In this document: positions 17,664 through 25,748 of the stretch, one piece after another
Layout: the number at the start of each line of letters is the position of its first letter
Position numbering within the stretch: position 1 is the first letter of the stretch
Assembly (NCBI GenBank): GCA_016191525.1
Contig: JACPOK010000033.1
Coordinates: 372,001 to 436,000, forward strand
Length of the DNA: 64,000 bases
Direction of reading: 5' to 3'
Source of the DNA: Burkholderiales bacterium
Lineage (GTDB): Bacteria; Pseudomonadota; Gammaproteobacteria; Burkholderiales; Burkholderiaceae_C
Position numbers and translations under genes: made by a program
Notes under the pieces: model-generated
The model's database searches: none
The model's input: the letters and a program-made list of their open reading frames with translations, nothing else
Told to the model about the DNA's origin: nothing

Positions 17664-18194
17664 ATGCCTTATCCCAAAGACCACAAGCCGCGCACCCGCC
17701 GGCGCATCGTCGAGTGCGCGGGCCGGCTTTTCGGCGCGCAGGGGTTCGAAGCGACCTCGATCGAGCAGATCATGCTGGCCTGCCAGCTGACGCGTGGCGC
17801 CTTCTACGCCCACTTCCCCAGCAAGGGCGAGCTGTACCGCGAGGCCATCGGCGGCGGGGCAAGGCACGGCGAAAACGGCGATTGGCCGGATGCTTCGCAG
17901 TGGGGATTCCTGGCGGCCGACGTGGCCAGCAAGGACCCTGAAGTGCGAAGCGCGTACGCGTCGGCGCTGAAGATCCTGGAGAACCGGCTGCGCCTGCACA
18001 GCGGAACCGGCGCACCGGATGACAGTGCCGCGCTGGCTTCGGCCGCCATGGTGGTGGGCGCGCTGGCCATCGGCATGACCGTGGACGACAGCCGCTTGAA
18101 GAACAGCCTGGCCGACGCCTGCCGGGAGCATGCACGGCAACTGCTGGTGCCCGGAACCGAGCAGGCCTTCCTGTGGGCGGTCTCAACGGGCTGA
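17664..18194 (+). CDS. TetR-family repressor
   Basis: A 176-residue regulator with an N-terminal HTH: RTRRRIVECAGRLFGAQGFEATSIEQIMLACQLTRGAFYAHFPSKGELYREAI is the standard TetR DNA-binding signature, and the helical ligand-binding half follows. The ATG at 17664 (MPYPKDHKPRTRRR) begins just before the HTH; the longer frame upstream was discarded. It lies between the divergent DUF2889 operon and the hydrolase gene downstream. A perfect palindrome begins immediately after its stop codon and overlaps a plausible promoter of that hydrolase. Confidence 0.9.
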   Translation: MPYPKDHKPRTRRRIVECAGRLFGAQGFEATSIEQIMLACQLTRGAFYAHFPSKGELYREAIGGGARHGENGDWPDASQWGFLAADVASKDPEVRSAYASALKILENRLRLHSGTGAPDDSAALASAAMVVGALAIGMTVDDSRLKNSLADACREHARQLLVPGTEQAFLWAVSTG

Positions 18195-18230
18195 ATATGT
18201 CCTTGAACATATGGTCGATCCGGCTAGCCT
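18195..18230 (+). promoter_or_regulatory. Palindromic operator overlapping a promoter for the hydrolase gene
   Basis: ATATGT-ccttga-ACATAT (18195-18212) is a perfect 6-bp inverted repeat directly after the TetR stop. A -35-like TTGAAC (18203-18208) lies within it, with TAGCCT (18225-18230) as a -10 candidate after a 16-bp spacer. The layout fits repression of the downstream hydrolase by the adjacent TetR protein. Confidence 0.5.
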
Positions 18231-18239
18231 CGGGTGGCC

Positions 18240-19076
18240 ATGCCCATCCAACTGTTCCGTTTCCTCGTGCGGCTGCTGCCCGCCGCGCTGGCGCTTCGCA
18301 TCGTCCGCGCGCTGGCCACCCGCTCCCAGCGCTCCGCCGCCACGCCTGAACAGCAGCAGGCGCTGGCCGGCGCGCGGCGCCTGCAGTACGGTGAAAGCGG
18401 GTCCAACGCCGCCTGGGCCTGGGGAGACAGTGGTCCGCTGGTGGTGTTCGTGCACGGCTGGAACGGCAGCGCCGCGCAGATGGCCCCGCTGGCTGCGCAC
18501 GTTGCCGCGCTGGGCTTTCGCAGCGTGGCAATCGACGTCACGGGCCACGGCGCGTCACCGGGGCAACGCACCGACTGGGCCTGTTTCATCAACGACGTGG
18601 CGGCGCTGCAGCAGTCGCTGGGTGAAGAAGTTCATGCCTATGTGGGCCACTCGGCCGGCGCCATGACGCTGATGGCAGCACGCGCGGCGCGCGGTGTGCG
18701 CGCCGCCCGCTACGTGAGCATCTGCGCCCCCTCGCACCCCTTCCCGCCCATCGAGGTGATCCGCAAGCGGCTCAACCCGCCCGAAGCGGTGCTGGCGCTG
18801 TACCGCGGCCACATCGCGCGCCAGTTCGGGCGAAGCTGGGAACAACTCGAGGCGGGTGCCGTGTGGGCCGGCACGGGGGCCGGCCACCTTCTGTTCTATG
18901 ACGAAGGCGACCGCTTCGTGCCACATGCGGTGGGCGACCGTGTGCTGGGGTGGTGCCCCGGCGCGCGGCTGGTCAAGACACAGGGCTACGGGCACACGCG
19001 GGTGCTGGCGTCGCCCGAACTGGCTGGGGCGGTGGGCGGGTTCCTGCTGCAGCCCGCGCCGGATTCTGGGGAGTAA
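18240..19076 (+). CDS. Alpha/beta-fold hydrolase
   Basis: A 278-residue hydrolase from ATG 18240 (a GTG at 18234 is also possible). The N-terminal hydrophobic stretch (QLFRFLVRLLPAALALRIV) may attach it to the membrane. Family motifs: FVHGWNG oxyanion region, IDVTGHGAS, the nucleophile elbow GHSAGAMT, an acid candidate in YDEGDRFVPH and the catalytic His in GYGHTRVL. It is likely the target of the upstream TetR repressor, so a hydrophobic ester or xenobiotic substrate is plausible but unproven. Confidence 0.85.
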   Translation: MPIQLFRFLVRLLPAALALRIVRALATRSQRSAATPEQQQALAGARRLQYGESGSNAAWAWGDSGPLVVFVHGWNGSAAQMAPLAAHVAALGFRSVAIDVTGHGASPGQRTDWACFINDVAALQQSLGEEVHAYVGHSAGAMTLMAARAARGVRAARYVSICAPSHPFPPIEVIRKRLNPPEAVLALYRGHIARQFGRSWEQLEAGAVWAGTGAGHLLFYDEGDRFVPHAVGDRVLGWCPGARLVKTQGYGHTRVLASPELAGAVGGFLLQPAPDSGE

Positions 19077-19128
19077 AAGTGCCCGCAAGGCGCACCAATC
19101 CTGCTTAGACTGCTATCAATTATGTAGC
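19075..19128. repeat. Dispersed intergenic repeat, copy 2
   Basis: Same family as 8981-9033, with GTGCCCGCAAGGCGCACCAATCC-type left half cut here for brevity and GCTA-N9-TAGC at 19112-19128. It begins just before the hydrolase stop codon and its right end contains the TAA stop (19120-19122) of the opposing NYN gene, so it fills the whole space between two converging genes. Confidence 0.7.
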
Positions 19129-19638
19129 ACCTCCGGGTTGCAGCAAGGTCTCGTAGTAGTGGAACTCATGGCAGCTGGCAGCCCAGTGCGGGTTGGTGGC
19201 CTGGCGCGTGCCCACGCCCACCACGCGGCGGCCCGCTGCCTTCAGCTTCTGCGATAGCGGCAGAAAATCGCTGTCGCCACCGACGATGACGACGGTGCCG
19301 ATGTGCGCGAAACGCGCAACGTCCTCGGCGGCGTCCAGGCACAGCCGGATGTCCGCGCCATTCTTGGCCGTGCCGCCCGGCGGGAACAGCTGCACCAGCT
19401 CGATGGCGTGGTGCAGCAGCGTATCGCGGTAGCGCCCGAAGAACTGCCAGTTGCAGTAGGCCCGGTTGATCGCGATGGGGCCGAGTGACGCGGCCAGATC
19501 GACCACCGCCCGCACGTCCACCAGCGGCTCCTGCGGCTTGAAGCGGTTGTCGGGCCTGGCATAGGCGCCCGGGTCCTTCTCCTCGCACAGGCCCGCGTGC
19601 AGGTTCTCGAAATCCCAGTACAGGGCGGTGTTGGGCAT
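19120..19638 (-). CDS. NYN-domain (PIN-like) RNase family protein
   Basis: A 172-residue NYN/LabA-DUF88 protein. Conserved acidic residues of the PIN-like fold are visible: YWDFENLH at the N-terminus, then KNGADIRLCLDA, and VVIVGGDSDFLPLSQKLKAAGRRVVGVG. These normally coordinate a divalent metal for RNA cleavage. It has no additional domain. The RNA substrate is unknown. The terminal residues and stop lie in the dispersed repeat. Confidence 0.87.
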   Translation of the reverse strand: MPNTALYWDFENLHAGLCEEKDPGAYARPDNRFKPQEPLVDVRAVVDLAASLGPIAINRAYCNWQFFGRYRDTLLHHAIELVQLFPPGGTAKNGADIRLCLDAAEDVARFAHIGTVVIVGGDSDFLPLSQKLKAAGRRVVGVGTRQATNPHWAASCHEFHYYETLLQPGGAT

Positions 19639-19686
19639 GGCGCCTCCTTCGCAGCCATGGTAGCGCGGCGGGTGATTCGGCCTTGC

Positions 19687-19700
19687 GTAGCAAAAGCTAC
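19687..19700. promoter_or_regulatory. Small inverted repeat upstream of MAPEG cluster
   Basis: GTAGC-aaaa-GCTAC, 5-bp perfect arms, in the 133-bp space between the divergent NYN and MAPEG genes. It could be an operator or just a hairpin; no promoter elements are clear around it. Confidence 0.25.
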
Positions 19701-19771
19701 AGATCGCGCGGCGCGGCCGCCTTACCGTTCGCCCCGTGCCCGTTCCGCGGCACGACTACGGAGAAAAACAC

Positions 19772-20170
19772 ATGTCCCGAGAACTCTTCTGGCTGGCCCT
19801 CAGCCTGGGCGCCACCGCCCTGTTTGCCTTCCCCTATGTGCTCAACCGCATCGCGGTGCGCGGCATAGGCGGCATGCTGGCCAACCCCTCGCCCAACGAC
19901 ACGCCGCTGGCCGCCTGGGCCCAGCGCGCGCAGCGGGCCCATGCCAACGGCATCGAGAACCTGGCGGTGTTCGCGCCCGCGGCGCTGGCGGTGCACATCA
20001 TCGGCCGCGGTGACGCGCTCACCGCCGGCGCCTGCGCCGTGTACTTCTTCGCCCGCACCGGCCACTATGTGGTCTACACCGCCGGCGTGCCCGGCCTTCG
20101 CACCCTGGCTTTCTTCGGTGGCTGGGGCGCCACGGTGGTGCTGGTGGCGCGCCTGCTGGGGCTGGCGTGA
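19772..20170 (+). CDS. MAPEG-family membrane protein, copy 1
   Basis: A 132-residue integral membrane protein with four helices, family of membrane-associated proteins in eicosanoid and glutathione metabolism. Diagnostic features: MSRELFWLALSLGATALFAFPYVLNRI, the conserved RAQRAHANGIENLAVFAPAAL loop, and a C-terminal LRTLAFFGGWGATVVLVARLLG helix. The ATG at 19772 has a GGAGA upstream. A close paralogue is at 25749. The next gene starts with GTG overlapping its stop, opening a tightly packed cluster (SDR, cupin, Crp). Confidence 0.87.
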   Translation: MSRELFWLALSLGATALFAFPYVLNRIAVRGIGGMLANPSPNDTPLAAWAQRAQRAHANGIENLAVFAPAALAVHIIGRGDALTAGACAVYFFARTGHYVVYTAGVPGLRTLAFFGGWGATVVLVARLLGLA

Positions 20171-20814
20171 GCAAGCCGTTCGCGCTGGTGGCCGGCAGCG
20201 GCGGTGTGCTGGGCGAGGCGCTGCTGGGCGAATTCGCCGGGGCCGGCTACGCGGTGGCGGGCCTGCGCCGAGCCGACTGCAACCTGGCCGATCCGGCGGA
20301 AACGCAGCAGGCCATAGCTCGCCTCACCGCCAGCCACGGCCCGGTGGACGTGCTGGTCTACAACGCCGGCCGGCTGGTGATCGCACCCTTCCTGGAACTG
20401 GGCCCGGCCGATTTCGAAGCCTGCTGGCAGGCCGGCCCGGCCGGTGCGGCCAACTGCGCGCGCGCCGTGCTGCCGTCGATGCTGGAGCGCGGCAGCGGCA
20501 CGCTGCTGTTCACCGGCGCCACCATGTCGCTGCGCGGCTCGGCCCGCTTCGGTGCCATGGCCGCGGGCAAGTTCGGCCTGCGGGGCCTGGCGCAGTCGCT
20601 GGCGCGCGAGTTCCAGCCGCAGGGCATTCACGTGGCACACGTGCTGCTGGACGGCTTGCTGGAAGGCTCGGCCTCGGTGCTGCGCTTTGGCGGGCGCGAC
20701 ACAATGCCGCTGCAGCCGGGCACCGTCGCCGCCAGCTACCGCTGGCTGGCGGAGCAGCCGCGCTCGGCCTGGACCCACGAGCTGGACCTGCGCACCCTGT
20801 CGGAGAAATTCTGA
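20167..20814 (+). CDS. SDR-fold protein with catalytic Tyr replaced by Met
   Basis: A 215-residue Rossmann protein starting at GTG, overlapping the MAPEG gene by 4 nt. The cofactor loop reads AGSGGVLG and the NAG-like block YNAGRL is present, but the Tyr-x-x-x-Lys site is Met-Ala-Ala-Gly-Lys in FGAMAAGKFGLRGLAQSLARE. Such SDRs without the tyrosine exist and often end in a GIHVAHVLLDG segment, as here. It may bind NAD(P) without classical dehydrogenase activity. Its stop overlaps the cupin start (TGATG). Confidence 0.82.
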   Translation: MSKPFALVAGSGGVLGEALLGEFAGAGYAVAGLRRADCNLADPAETQQAIARLTASHGPVDVLVYNAGRLVIAPFLELGPADFEACWQAGPAGAANCARAVLPSMLERGSGTLLFTGATMSLRGSARFGAMAAGKFGLRGLAQSLAREFQPQGIHVAHVLLDGLLEGSASVLRFGGRDTMPLQPGTVAASYRWLAEQPRSAWTHELDLRTLSEKF

Positions 20815-21455
20815 TGATCGAGATCGGCCTGCATGCCGACCGCACCCTGCCCGCCCTGGTGCATGCCGCCCGCCTGCCGTGGCTGGCCTCGCCGCAGCGC
20901 GGCGTGGAGCGTCGCATGCTGGAGCGCGTGGGCGGCGAGGTGGCGCTGGCCACCAGCATCGTGCGCTACGCCCCCGGCAGCCGCTTCCCGGGCCACGTGC
21001 ATGACCTGGGCGAGGAATTCCTGGTGCTGGAAGGCACGTTCTCCGACGAGCACGGCCACTATCCCGCCGGCAGTTACGTGCGCAACCCGCCCGGCTCCAG
21101 CCACCATCCGTTCAGCGAAGCGGGCTGCGTCATCTTCGTCAAGCTGCGGCAGATGAACCCCGCGCAATCCCGCCGCGTGGTCCACGCCGGCGCGGCGCCC
21201 GGCGAGCGCCTGCTGTATGCCGACGCGCATGAGACCGTACGCATGGAAAGGCTGGAGCCGGGGTGTACCATCCCTGCGCGGCGGGTGTCGGGCGGGCAGG
21301 AGTTACTGGTGGTGGAGGGCTCGGCCCGGCTTGCGGGCGAAGCGCCGCAGGCCCTGCAGGCCTGGAGCTGGCTGCGCAGCGCCGGCACGGACCAAACCGC
21401 GCTGGAAAGCGCCACTGGCGCCCTGCTCTGGATCAAGCAAGGCCATCTGGGCTGA
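20814..21455 (+). CDS. ChrR-like double-cupin protein
   Basis: A 213-residue protein with two cupin halves. The first has the metal-site pattern PGSRFPGHVHDLGEEFLVLEG plus SSHHPF, as in the ChrR cupin family; the second half (ERLEPGCTIPARRVSGGQELLVVEGSARL) has lost most histidines. It probably binds a metal such as zinc and senses or protects against oxidative or electrophilic stress. It overlaps the SDR stop by 1 nt, and a Crp/Fnr regulator starts 24 bp downstream. Confidence 0.8.
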   Translation: MIEIGLHADRTLPALVHAARLPWLASPQRGVERRMLERVGGEVALATSIVRYAPGSRFPGHVHDLGEEFLVLEGTFSDEHGHYPAGSYVRNPPGSSHHPFSEAGCVIFVKLRQMNPAQSRRVVHAGAAPGERLLYADAHETVRMERLEPGCTIPARRVSGGQELLVVEGSARLAGEAPQALQAWSWLRSAGTDQTALESATGALLWIKQGHLG

Positions 21456-21479
21456 TTGGCGCTAGGACAAAAGGACCGC

Positions 21480-22154
21480 ATGCAATCCCTGGGCGAGCTG
21501 GTGGTGTTCGAGCCCTTCAACCGGCTGAGCGAAAGCGCGCGCAACCTGCTGGCGCAGGGCGCCCAGCGCAAGACCATGCCCGCCGGCACGAACATGATGC
21601 GCAAGGGCCAGCCCGCATCGGGCGCCTACGTGGTGCTCTCGGGCCGGCTGCGCGTTTTCACCATCACGCCCACCGGCACCGAGGCCACGCTCTATCTGAT
21701 CGATCCGGGCGAAACCTGCGTGCTGGCGCTCAACTGCCTGTTCAACGACCTGCTCTATCCCGCCTGGGTGCAGGCACAGGGCCAGACCACGGTGGCCGTG
21801 ATCCCCGGGCCGCTGTACCGGCGCCTGTTCGCGCAGGAACCCGCCATCCAGGACCTGACGGTACATGCGCTCTCTGCCCTGGTGTACCGGCTGATGGCCG
21901 AACTCGATGCGATCCATTCGTGCAACCACAAGCAGCGGCTGGTGCATTTCCTGCTGCTGCACGCCTCGTCCGAGGGCGTGCTGCGGACCACGCAGCAGCA
22001 GTTGGCCAACCACCTGGGCACCACCCGCGAAGTGGTGGCGCGCCTGATGCAGGACCTGGTGGGCAACGGCTACGTGAAAAGCCAGCGCGGGCAAATCACC
22101 ATCAAGGACCTGTTCGGCCTGCGCAAGCTTGACGCCTCCATCCTGGCCGTCTAG
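21480..22154 (+). CDS. Crp/Fnr-family transcriptional regulator
   Basis: A 224-residue activator/repressor: N-terminal cyclic-nucleotide-binding-like beta roll (GTNMMRKGQPASGAYVVLSGRLRVF) and a C-terminal winged HTH (RTTQQQLANHLGTTREVVARLMQDLVGNGYV). It lacks the N-terminal cysteine cluster of Fnr, so an Fe-S oxygen sensor is unlikely. The ATG at 21480 has AGGACAAAAGGA upstream; the frame opens earlier at TTG 21456. It probably regulates the MAPEG-SDR-cupin cluster it terminates. Confidence 0.9.
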   Translation: MQSLGELVVFEPFNRLSESARNLLAQGAQRKTMPAGTNMMRKGQPASGAYVVLSGRLRVFTITPTGTEATLYLIDPGETCVLALNCLFNDLLYPAWVQAQGQTTVAVIPGPLYRRLFAQEPAIQDLTVHALSALVYRLMAELDAIHSCNHKQRLVHFLLLHASSEGVLRTTQQQLANHLGTTREVVARLMQDLVGNGYVKSQRGQITIKDLFGLRKLDASILAV

Positions 22155-22155
22155 T

Positions 22156-22171
22156 CCATCCACTTGGATGG
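22156..22171. promoter_or_regulatory. Operator-like palindrome before RHH regulator gene
   Basis: CCATCC-actt-GGATGG, a perfect 6-bp inverted repeat 16 bp upstream of the ribbon-helix-helix gene start and directly after the Crp/Fnr stop. Ribbon-helix-helix proteins commonly autoregulate through such sites. Confidence 0.4.
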
Positions 22172-22186
22172 TGGTAAGATGGCGAC

Positions 22187-22612
22187 ATGCCACGCACCAG
22201 CCAGAAATCCATGACCGCCGCCCCCAGGCCGGTGGACGAGAAAATCACCATCAACCTGGGCTGCGTTGACCTTGGGCAGATCGACCTGCTGGTGCAGGAG
22301 GGCTTCTATGCCAACCGCACCGACCTGATCCGCACAGCCATCCGCAACCAGCTGAACACCCATGGCGATGCCGTGCGCCAGGCCGCGGCGCGCAAGACGC
22401 TGGCGCTGGGCATCCAGCACTTCAGCCGGGCCGACCTGCTGGCCGTGAAAGCCTCCGGCCAGAAGCTGGACATCCGTGTGCTGGGGCTGGCCTCCATCGC
22501 GCCCGACGTCACGCCGGCGCTGGCGCTGGCCGCCATTGAATCCGTCACCGTGCTGGGCGTGCTGAACGCCAGCCCCGCCGTCAAGGCCGCGCTCGCCCGG
22601 CTCGGCCAGTAA
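22187..22612 (+). CDS. Ribbon-helix-helix (CopG/NikR-like) transcriptional regulator
   Basis: A 141-residue protein. Residues ~18-55 (EKITINLGCVDLGQIDLLVQEGFYANRTDLIRTAIRNQL) are a ribbon-helix-helix DNA-binding fold with the strand followed by two helices. The rest (LALGIQHFSRADLLAVKASGQKLDIRVLGL) is a beta/alpha segment of unknown role, longer than a plain CopG. The downstream esterase starts 20 bp after the stop, so it may be the regulated partner. Confidence 0.8.
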   Translation: MPRTSQKSMTAAPRPVDEKITINLGCVDLGQIDLLVQEGFYANRTDLIRTAIRNQLNTHGDAVRQAAARKTLALGIQHFSRADLLAVKASGQKLDIRVLGLASIAPDVTPALALAAIESVTVLGVLNASPAVKAALARLGQ

Positions 22613-22632
22613 CCCATTTTTGGAAAGCATTC

Positions 22633-23676
22633 ATGAACCCCGACTACCAGCGCCTGATGCAGGAGGCCACCCGCCTCACCCAGGCGGGCAACCTGCAAGG
22701 CGCCACCGCCGCGATCCAGGCCGCGCTGGGCGGTGCGCAGCCCAGCGCGGCCTATGTGCCGGCGGACTTTATCGATGTCGCTGCGCGCGAAGTGCCCGGC
22801 ACTGAAACAAAAACACCCGCCAGCCCGCAGGGCAGCTTCATCGCCGGCAGCAGCAGCGGCGCCGGGCCGGGCCGCCGCGACTACAAGTTGTTTGTGCCGC
22901 CCAACGCGGCATCCCACGCGCTGCCGCTGGTCGTGATGCTGCACGGCTGCACCCAGGCGCCCGACGACTTTGCCGCCGGCACCGCAATGAACGACGCGGC
23001 GCTGGCGCAGGGCTTCTTCGTGCTCTATCCGGCGCAATCCCAGCAGGCCAACCCGCAGCGCTGCTGGAACTGGTTCAAGCACAGCCACCAGGAGCGCGGG
23101 CGCGGCGAGCCGGCCCTGCTCGCCGCCATGACGCGCGAGGTGATGGCCGCGCACGCCATCGACCCGCGCCGGGTGTACGTGGCGGGCCTGTCCGCCGGGG
23201 GCGCCATGGCCGCTATCCTCGGCGAGACCTACCCTGACCTGTTCGCCGCGGTCGGCGTGCACTCGGGCCTGGCCGCGGGCGCGGCGAAGGACCTGCCCTC
23301 GGCACTGGGCGCGATGAAAAGCGGCGGTGCGCCGGTGCGGCGATCCGCCAGTGGCGTGCCGACGATTGTTTTTCACGGCGACGCAGATGCGACCGTGAAC
23401 GCGGCCAACGGCGAGCAGGTCATCGCCGCCAGCGCGGCGGCCGGCGCGCGCGTGGAGCGGCAACAGGGCAAGGCCGCAGGGGGCCGGGCCTACACCCGCA
23501 GCGTCCACCACAGCCATGACGGCACGGTGCTGGCCGAGCACTGGCTGGTGCACGGCGCGCCGCACGCATGGTCGGGCGGCAGCCCCCGCGGCAGCTACAC
23601 CGACGCGCGCGGCCCCGACGCCAGCGCCGAAATGGTCCGCTTTTTCCTGGCGCATCCGCGGCCGCCCGCGCACTGA
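22633..23676 (+). CDS. PHB-depolymerase-family esterase
   Basis: A 347-residue alpha/beta hydrolase of the esterase PHB family. After a ~80-residue helical N-terminal part without signal peptide come RDYKLFVPPNA, VVMLHGCTQAPDDFAAGTAMN, QRCWNWF and the nucleophile elbow AGLSAGGAM. The acid residue is in FHGDADATVN and the His in HGAPHAWSGG. Members degrade polyhydroxyalkanoates or feruloyl/acetyl esters. Absence of a signal suggests an intracellular substrate such as storage granules. It follows a ribbon-helix-helix regulator, and a lipase gene follows it on the same strand. Confidence 0.88.
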   Translation: MNPDYQRLMQEATRLTQAGNLQGATAAIQAALGGAQPSAAYVPADFIDVAAREVPGTETKTPASPQGSFIAGSSSGAGPGRRDYKLFVPPNAASHALPLVVMLHGCTQAPDDFAAGTAMNDAALAQGFFVLYPAQSQQANPQRCWNWFKHSHQERGRGEPALLAAMTREVMAAHAIDPRRVYVAGLSAGGAMAAILGETYPDLFAAVGVHSGLAAGAAKDLPSALGAMKSGGAPVRRSASGVPTIVFHGDADATVNAANGEQVIAASAAAGARVERQQGKAAGGRAYTRSVHHSHDGTVLAEHWLVHGAPHAWSGGSPRGSYTDARGPDASAEMVRFFLAHPRPPAH

Positions 23677-23751
23677 AGCCTCCTCCATGCAGAGGATGCC
23701 GCGGCGTCCAAAGCAGGGTAGATTGCCCGCAAACCACACGAGGAGCGGGGA

Positions 23752-24597
23752 ATGCCGATTGCCTACGACGCAACCGCGGTTGCGCTGTTTTCACCCGAGC
23801 GCGGGAAAACCGTGTTCCTTCCGAACCGGCAATACAGCCCCCTGCAAGCCGCCATCGAAGGCGCCCGGCTGGCCTACTACCGCTTTGAAAGCGATCCGCA
23901 GCAGGCCGCGCGGCTGGCCACCGACCTGGCATTGGCCGGCTTCGGCCAGGTGGAGTTCTTTGACGACCCCGACACCGGCACGCAGGCCTTCGCGGCGCTG
24001 CGGCCGGTGGGCAACCTGGCGCTGCTGGCGTTTCGCGGGTCGCAGCCCAACCTCGCCGACATAGAAACCGACCTCGATTTCCTGCCCGCCGACTGGGTGT
24101 ACGGCGGCAAGGTGCATGCCGGGTTCGCGGATGCCTGGAACGCCATCGAAAAGCAGATCAGGCCGTGGCACGACAAGCTGCCGGCGGGCGCCCGGCTGGT
24201 CGTCACCGGCCACAGCCTGGGCGGCGCGCTGGCCACTCTGGCGGCCGTGCAATGGAAACCGGTTCAGCTGGTGACGCTGGGCGCACCGCGTGCGGCAAGC
24301 GCGCAGGCGCTGGCCGCGCTGGCCGGCACCGACATCGTGCGGCTGGTCAATTGCTGCGACGGCGTGACGGATGTACCGCTGCAGGTGGCGGGATTCGCGC
24401 ACCCCAGCCCCGCCACTTACATCACCTGGCAGGGCCTGCAGGCCGGCGTGGCGCCGACGACGCTTGCCGTTGCCGCCGACCGGCTGCAGGGCCGGCTCGA
24501 CTTCGCGCTGCACCAGTTCGGCCGGCCCGGGAACGTGCTGCTGCGCGAGCTGGCCGACCACGCGCCCATCAATTACTGCCGCGCCTACTTTCCGTAG
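23752..24597 (+). CDS. Class 3 lipase family protein
   Basis: A 281-residue lipase_3-type hydrolase without signal peptide. The oxyanion region LLAFRGSQP, DLDFLPADW and HAGFADAWN are followed by the elbow VVTGHSLGGALATLAA. The acid is likely in CCDGVTDVPL, and the terminal His in LADHAPINYC. AGGAG precedes the ATG at 23752. It may act with the upstream PHB-type esterase on lipidic or polyester substrates. Confidence 0.85.
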   Translation: MPIAYDATAVALFSPERGKTVFLPNRQYSPLQAAIEGARLAYYRFESDPQQAARLATDLALAGFGQVEFFDDPDTGTQAFAALRPVGNLALLAFRGSQPNLADIETDLDFLPADWVYGGKVHAGFADAWNAIEKQIRPWHDKLPAGARLVVTGHSLGGALATLAAVQWKPVQLVTLGAPRAASAQALAALAGTDIVRLVNCCDGVTDVPLQVAGFAHPSPATYITWQGLQAGVAPTTLAVAADRLQGRLDFALHQFGRPGNVLLRELADHAPINYCRAYFP

Positions 24598-24607
24598 GTG
24601 CCGAGCT

Positions 24608-25591
24608 TCAGTCGGGCTTGGCGCCCGACTCCTTCACCACCTTGGCCCACTTGATGGTCTCGACCTGCATCAGGGTCATCAGCGCCTCGGGCGTGCCCGG
24701 GTTGGGGTCCAGCCCCAGCGTGGCCAGTTTTTCCCTCACGTCGGGCAGCGCCAGCGCCTTGATGGTTTCCTGGTTGATGCGCATCTGCACGTCACGCGGC
24801 ATGTTGGCCGGCCCCAGCAGCGCGAACCACGACGTTGCCTCGAAGCCCGGCAGGCCGCTCTCGGCGATGGTGGGAATGTCCGGCGCGGCGGAGGAGCGCC
24901 TGGCGCTGGTGACGCCGATCGCCTTGAGCTCGCCCGACTTCACCAGCGGCAGCGCCGAAGGCATGTTGTCGAAGATCATCTGGATGCGGCCGCCCAGCAG
25001 GTCGGGGATGGCCTGGGCGCGGCCCTTGTAGGGGATGTGCTGCATCTTCACGCCGGCCAGCGTGTTGAACAGCTCACCCGACAGGTGGATGGAGGTTCCG
25101 CTGCCCGACGAGCCGAAATTCATCGGCTGCTTTTTCGCCAGCTCGATCAGCTCCTTCACGTTGTTGGCCGGCACCGCCTTGTTCACCACCAGCAGGTTGG
25201 GCGTGGAGGCCAGGAAGCTGATGGGCGTGAAGTCCTTCAGGTTGTTGTACGGCATCTTGTCGTACAGCGCCGCGTTGATGGCGTGCGTGCCCACCGTGCC
25301 CAGCACCAGCACCGTGCCGTCGGCCGGGCCCTTGGCCACCATGTCGGCGCCGATGTTGCCGCCCGCGCCGGGCTTGTTGTCCACTGTGATGGTCTGGCCC
25401 AGGCCCGCCCACTTGTCGGCCAGGATGCGCGCCAGCGTGTCGGGCGCACCCCCCGGCGGGAAGGTGACCACGATGCGGATCGGCTTGGTGGGCCAGGCGC
25501 CGGCCGGCGCCTGCGCGTGGGCGGGAAGCGCCGCGGCAAAGGCCAGGCAGGGCAAGGCAAGAACAAGCAGGCGTGAACGCGTCGTGGCCAT
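24608..25591 (-). CDS. Bug/TctC-type tripartite tricarboxylate transporter receptor, copy 1
   Basis: A 327-residue periplasmic solute receptor. Sec signal peptide: MATTRSRLLVLALPCLAFAAALPAHAQ. The mature part shows the Bug signature: WPTKPIRIVVTFPPGGAPDTLAR, VDNKPGAGGNIGADMVAK, YKGRAQAIPDLLGGRIQMIFDN and a C-terminal PDVREKLATLGLDPNPGTPEA. These bind carboxylates or other small organic acids; the ligand here is unknown. No TctA/TctB membrane genes are present, as is usual for the many orphan receptors of Burkholderiales. The ATG at 25591 has GGAGA upstream; codons further upstream do not encode a signal. Confidence 0.92.
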   Translation of the reverse strand: MATTRSRLLVLALPCLAFAAALPAHAQAPAGAWPTKPIRIVVTFPPGGAPDTLARILADKWAGLGQTITVDNKPGAGGNIGADMVAKGPADGTVLVLGTVGTHAINAALYDKMPYNNLKDFTPISFLASTPNLLVVNKAVPANNVKELIELAKKQPMNFGSSGSGTSIHLSGELFNTLAGVKMQHIPYKGRAQAIPDLLGGRIQMIFDNMPSALPLVKSGELKAIGVTSARRSSAAPDIPTIAESGLPGFEATSWFALLGPANMPRDVQMRINQETIKALALPDVREKLATLGLDPNPGTPEALMTLMQVETIKWAKVVKESGAKPD

Positions 25592-25748
25592 GGCGGGTGT
25601 CTCCTTCTTTGTGATGCGCTTCATTGTGGGCGGGATGCGCCCGGCCCGCATCAAGGGGAGTCCCTAGCCTGCAGTGCAGCACGGCCGCCGTTTGCGCCCG
25701 GCGGTTGTTCGAAGCATGATGCGCCACCCCACAACGGAGACCCGCTCT

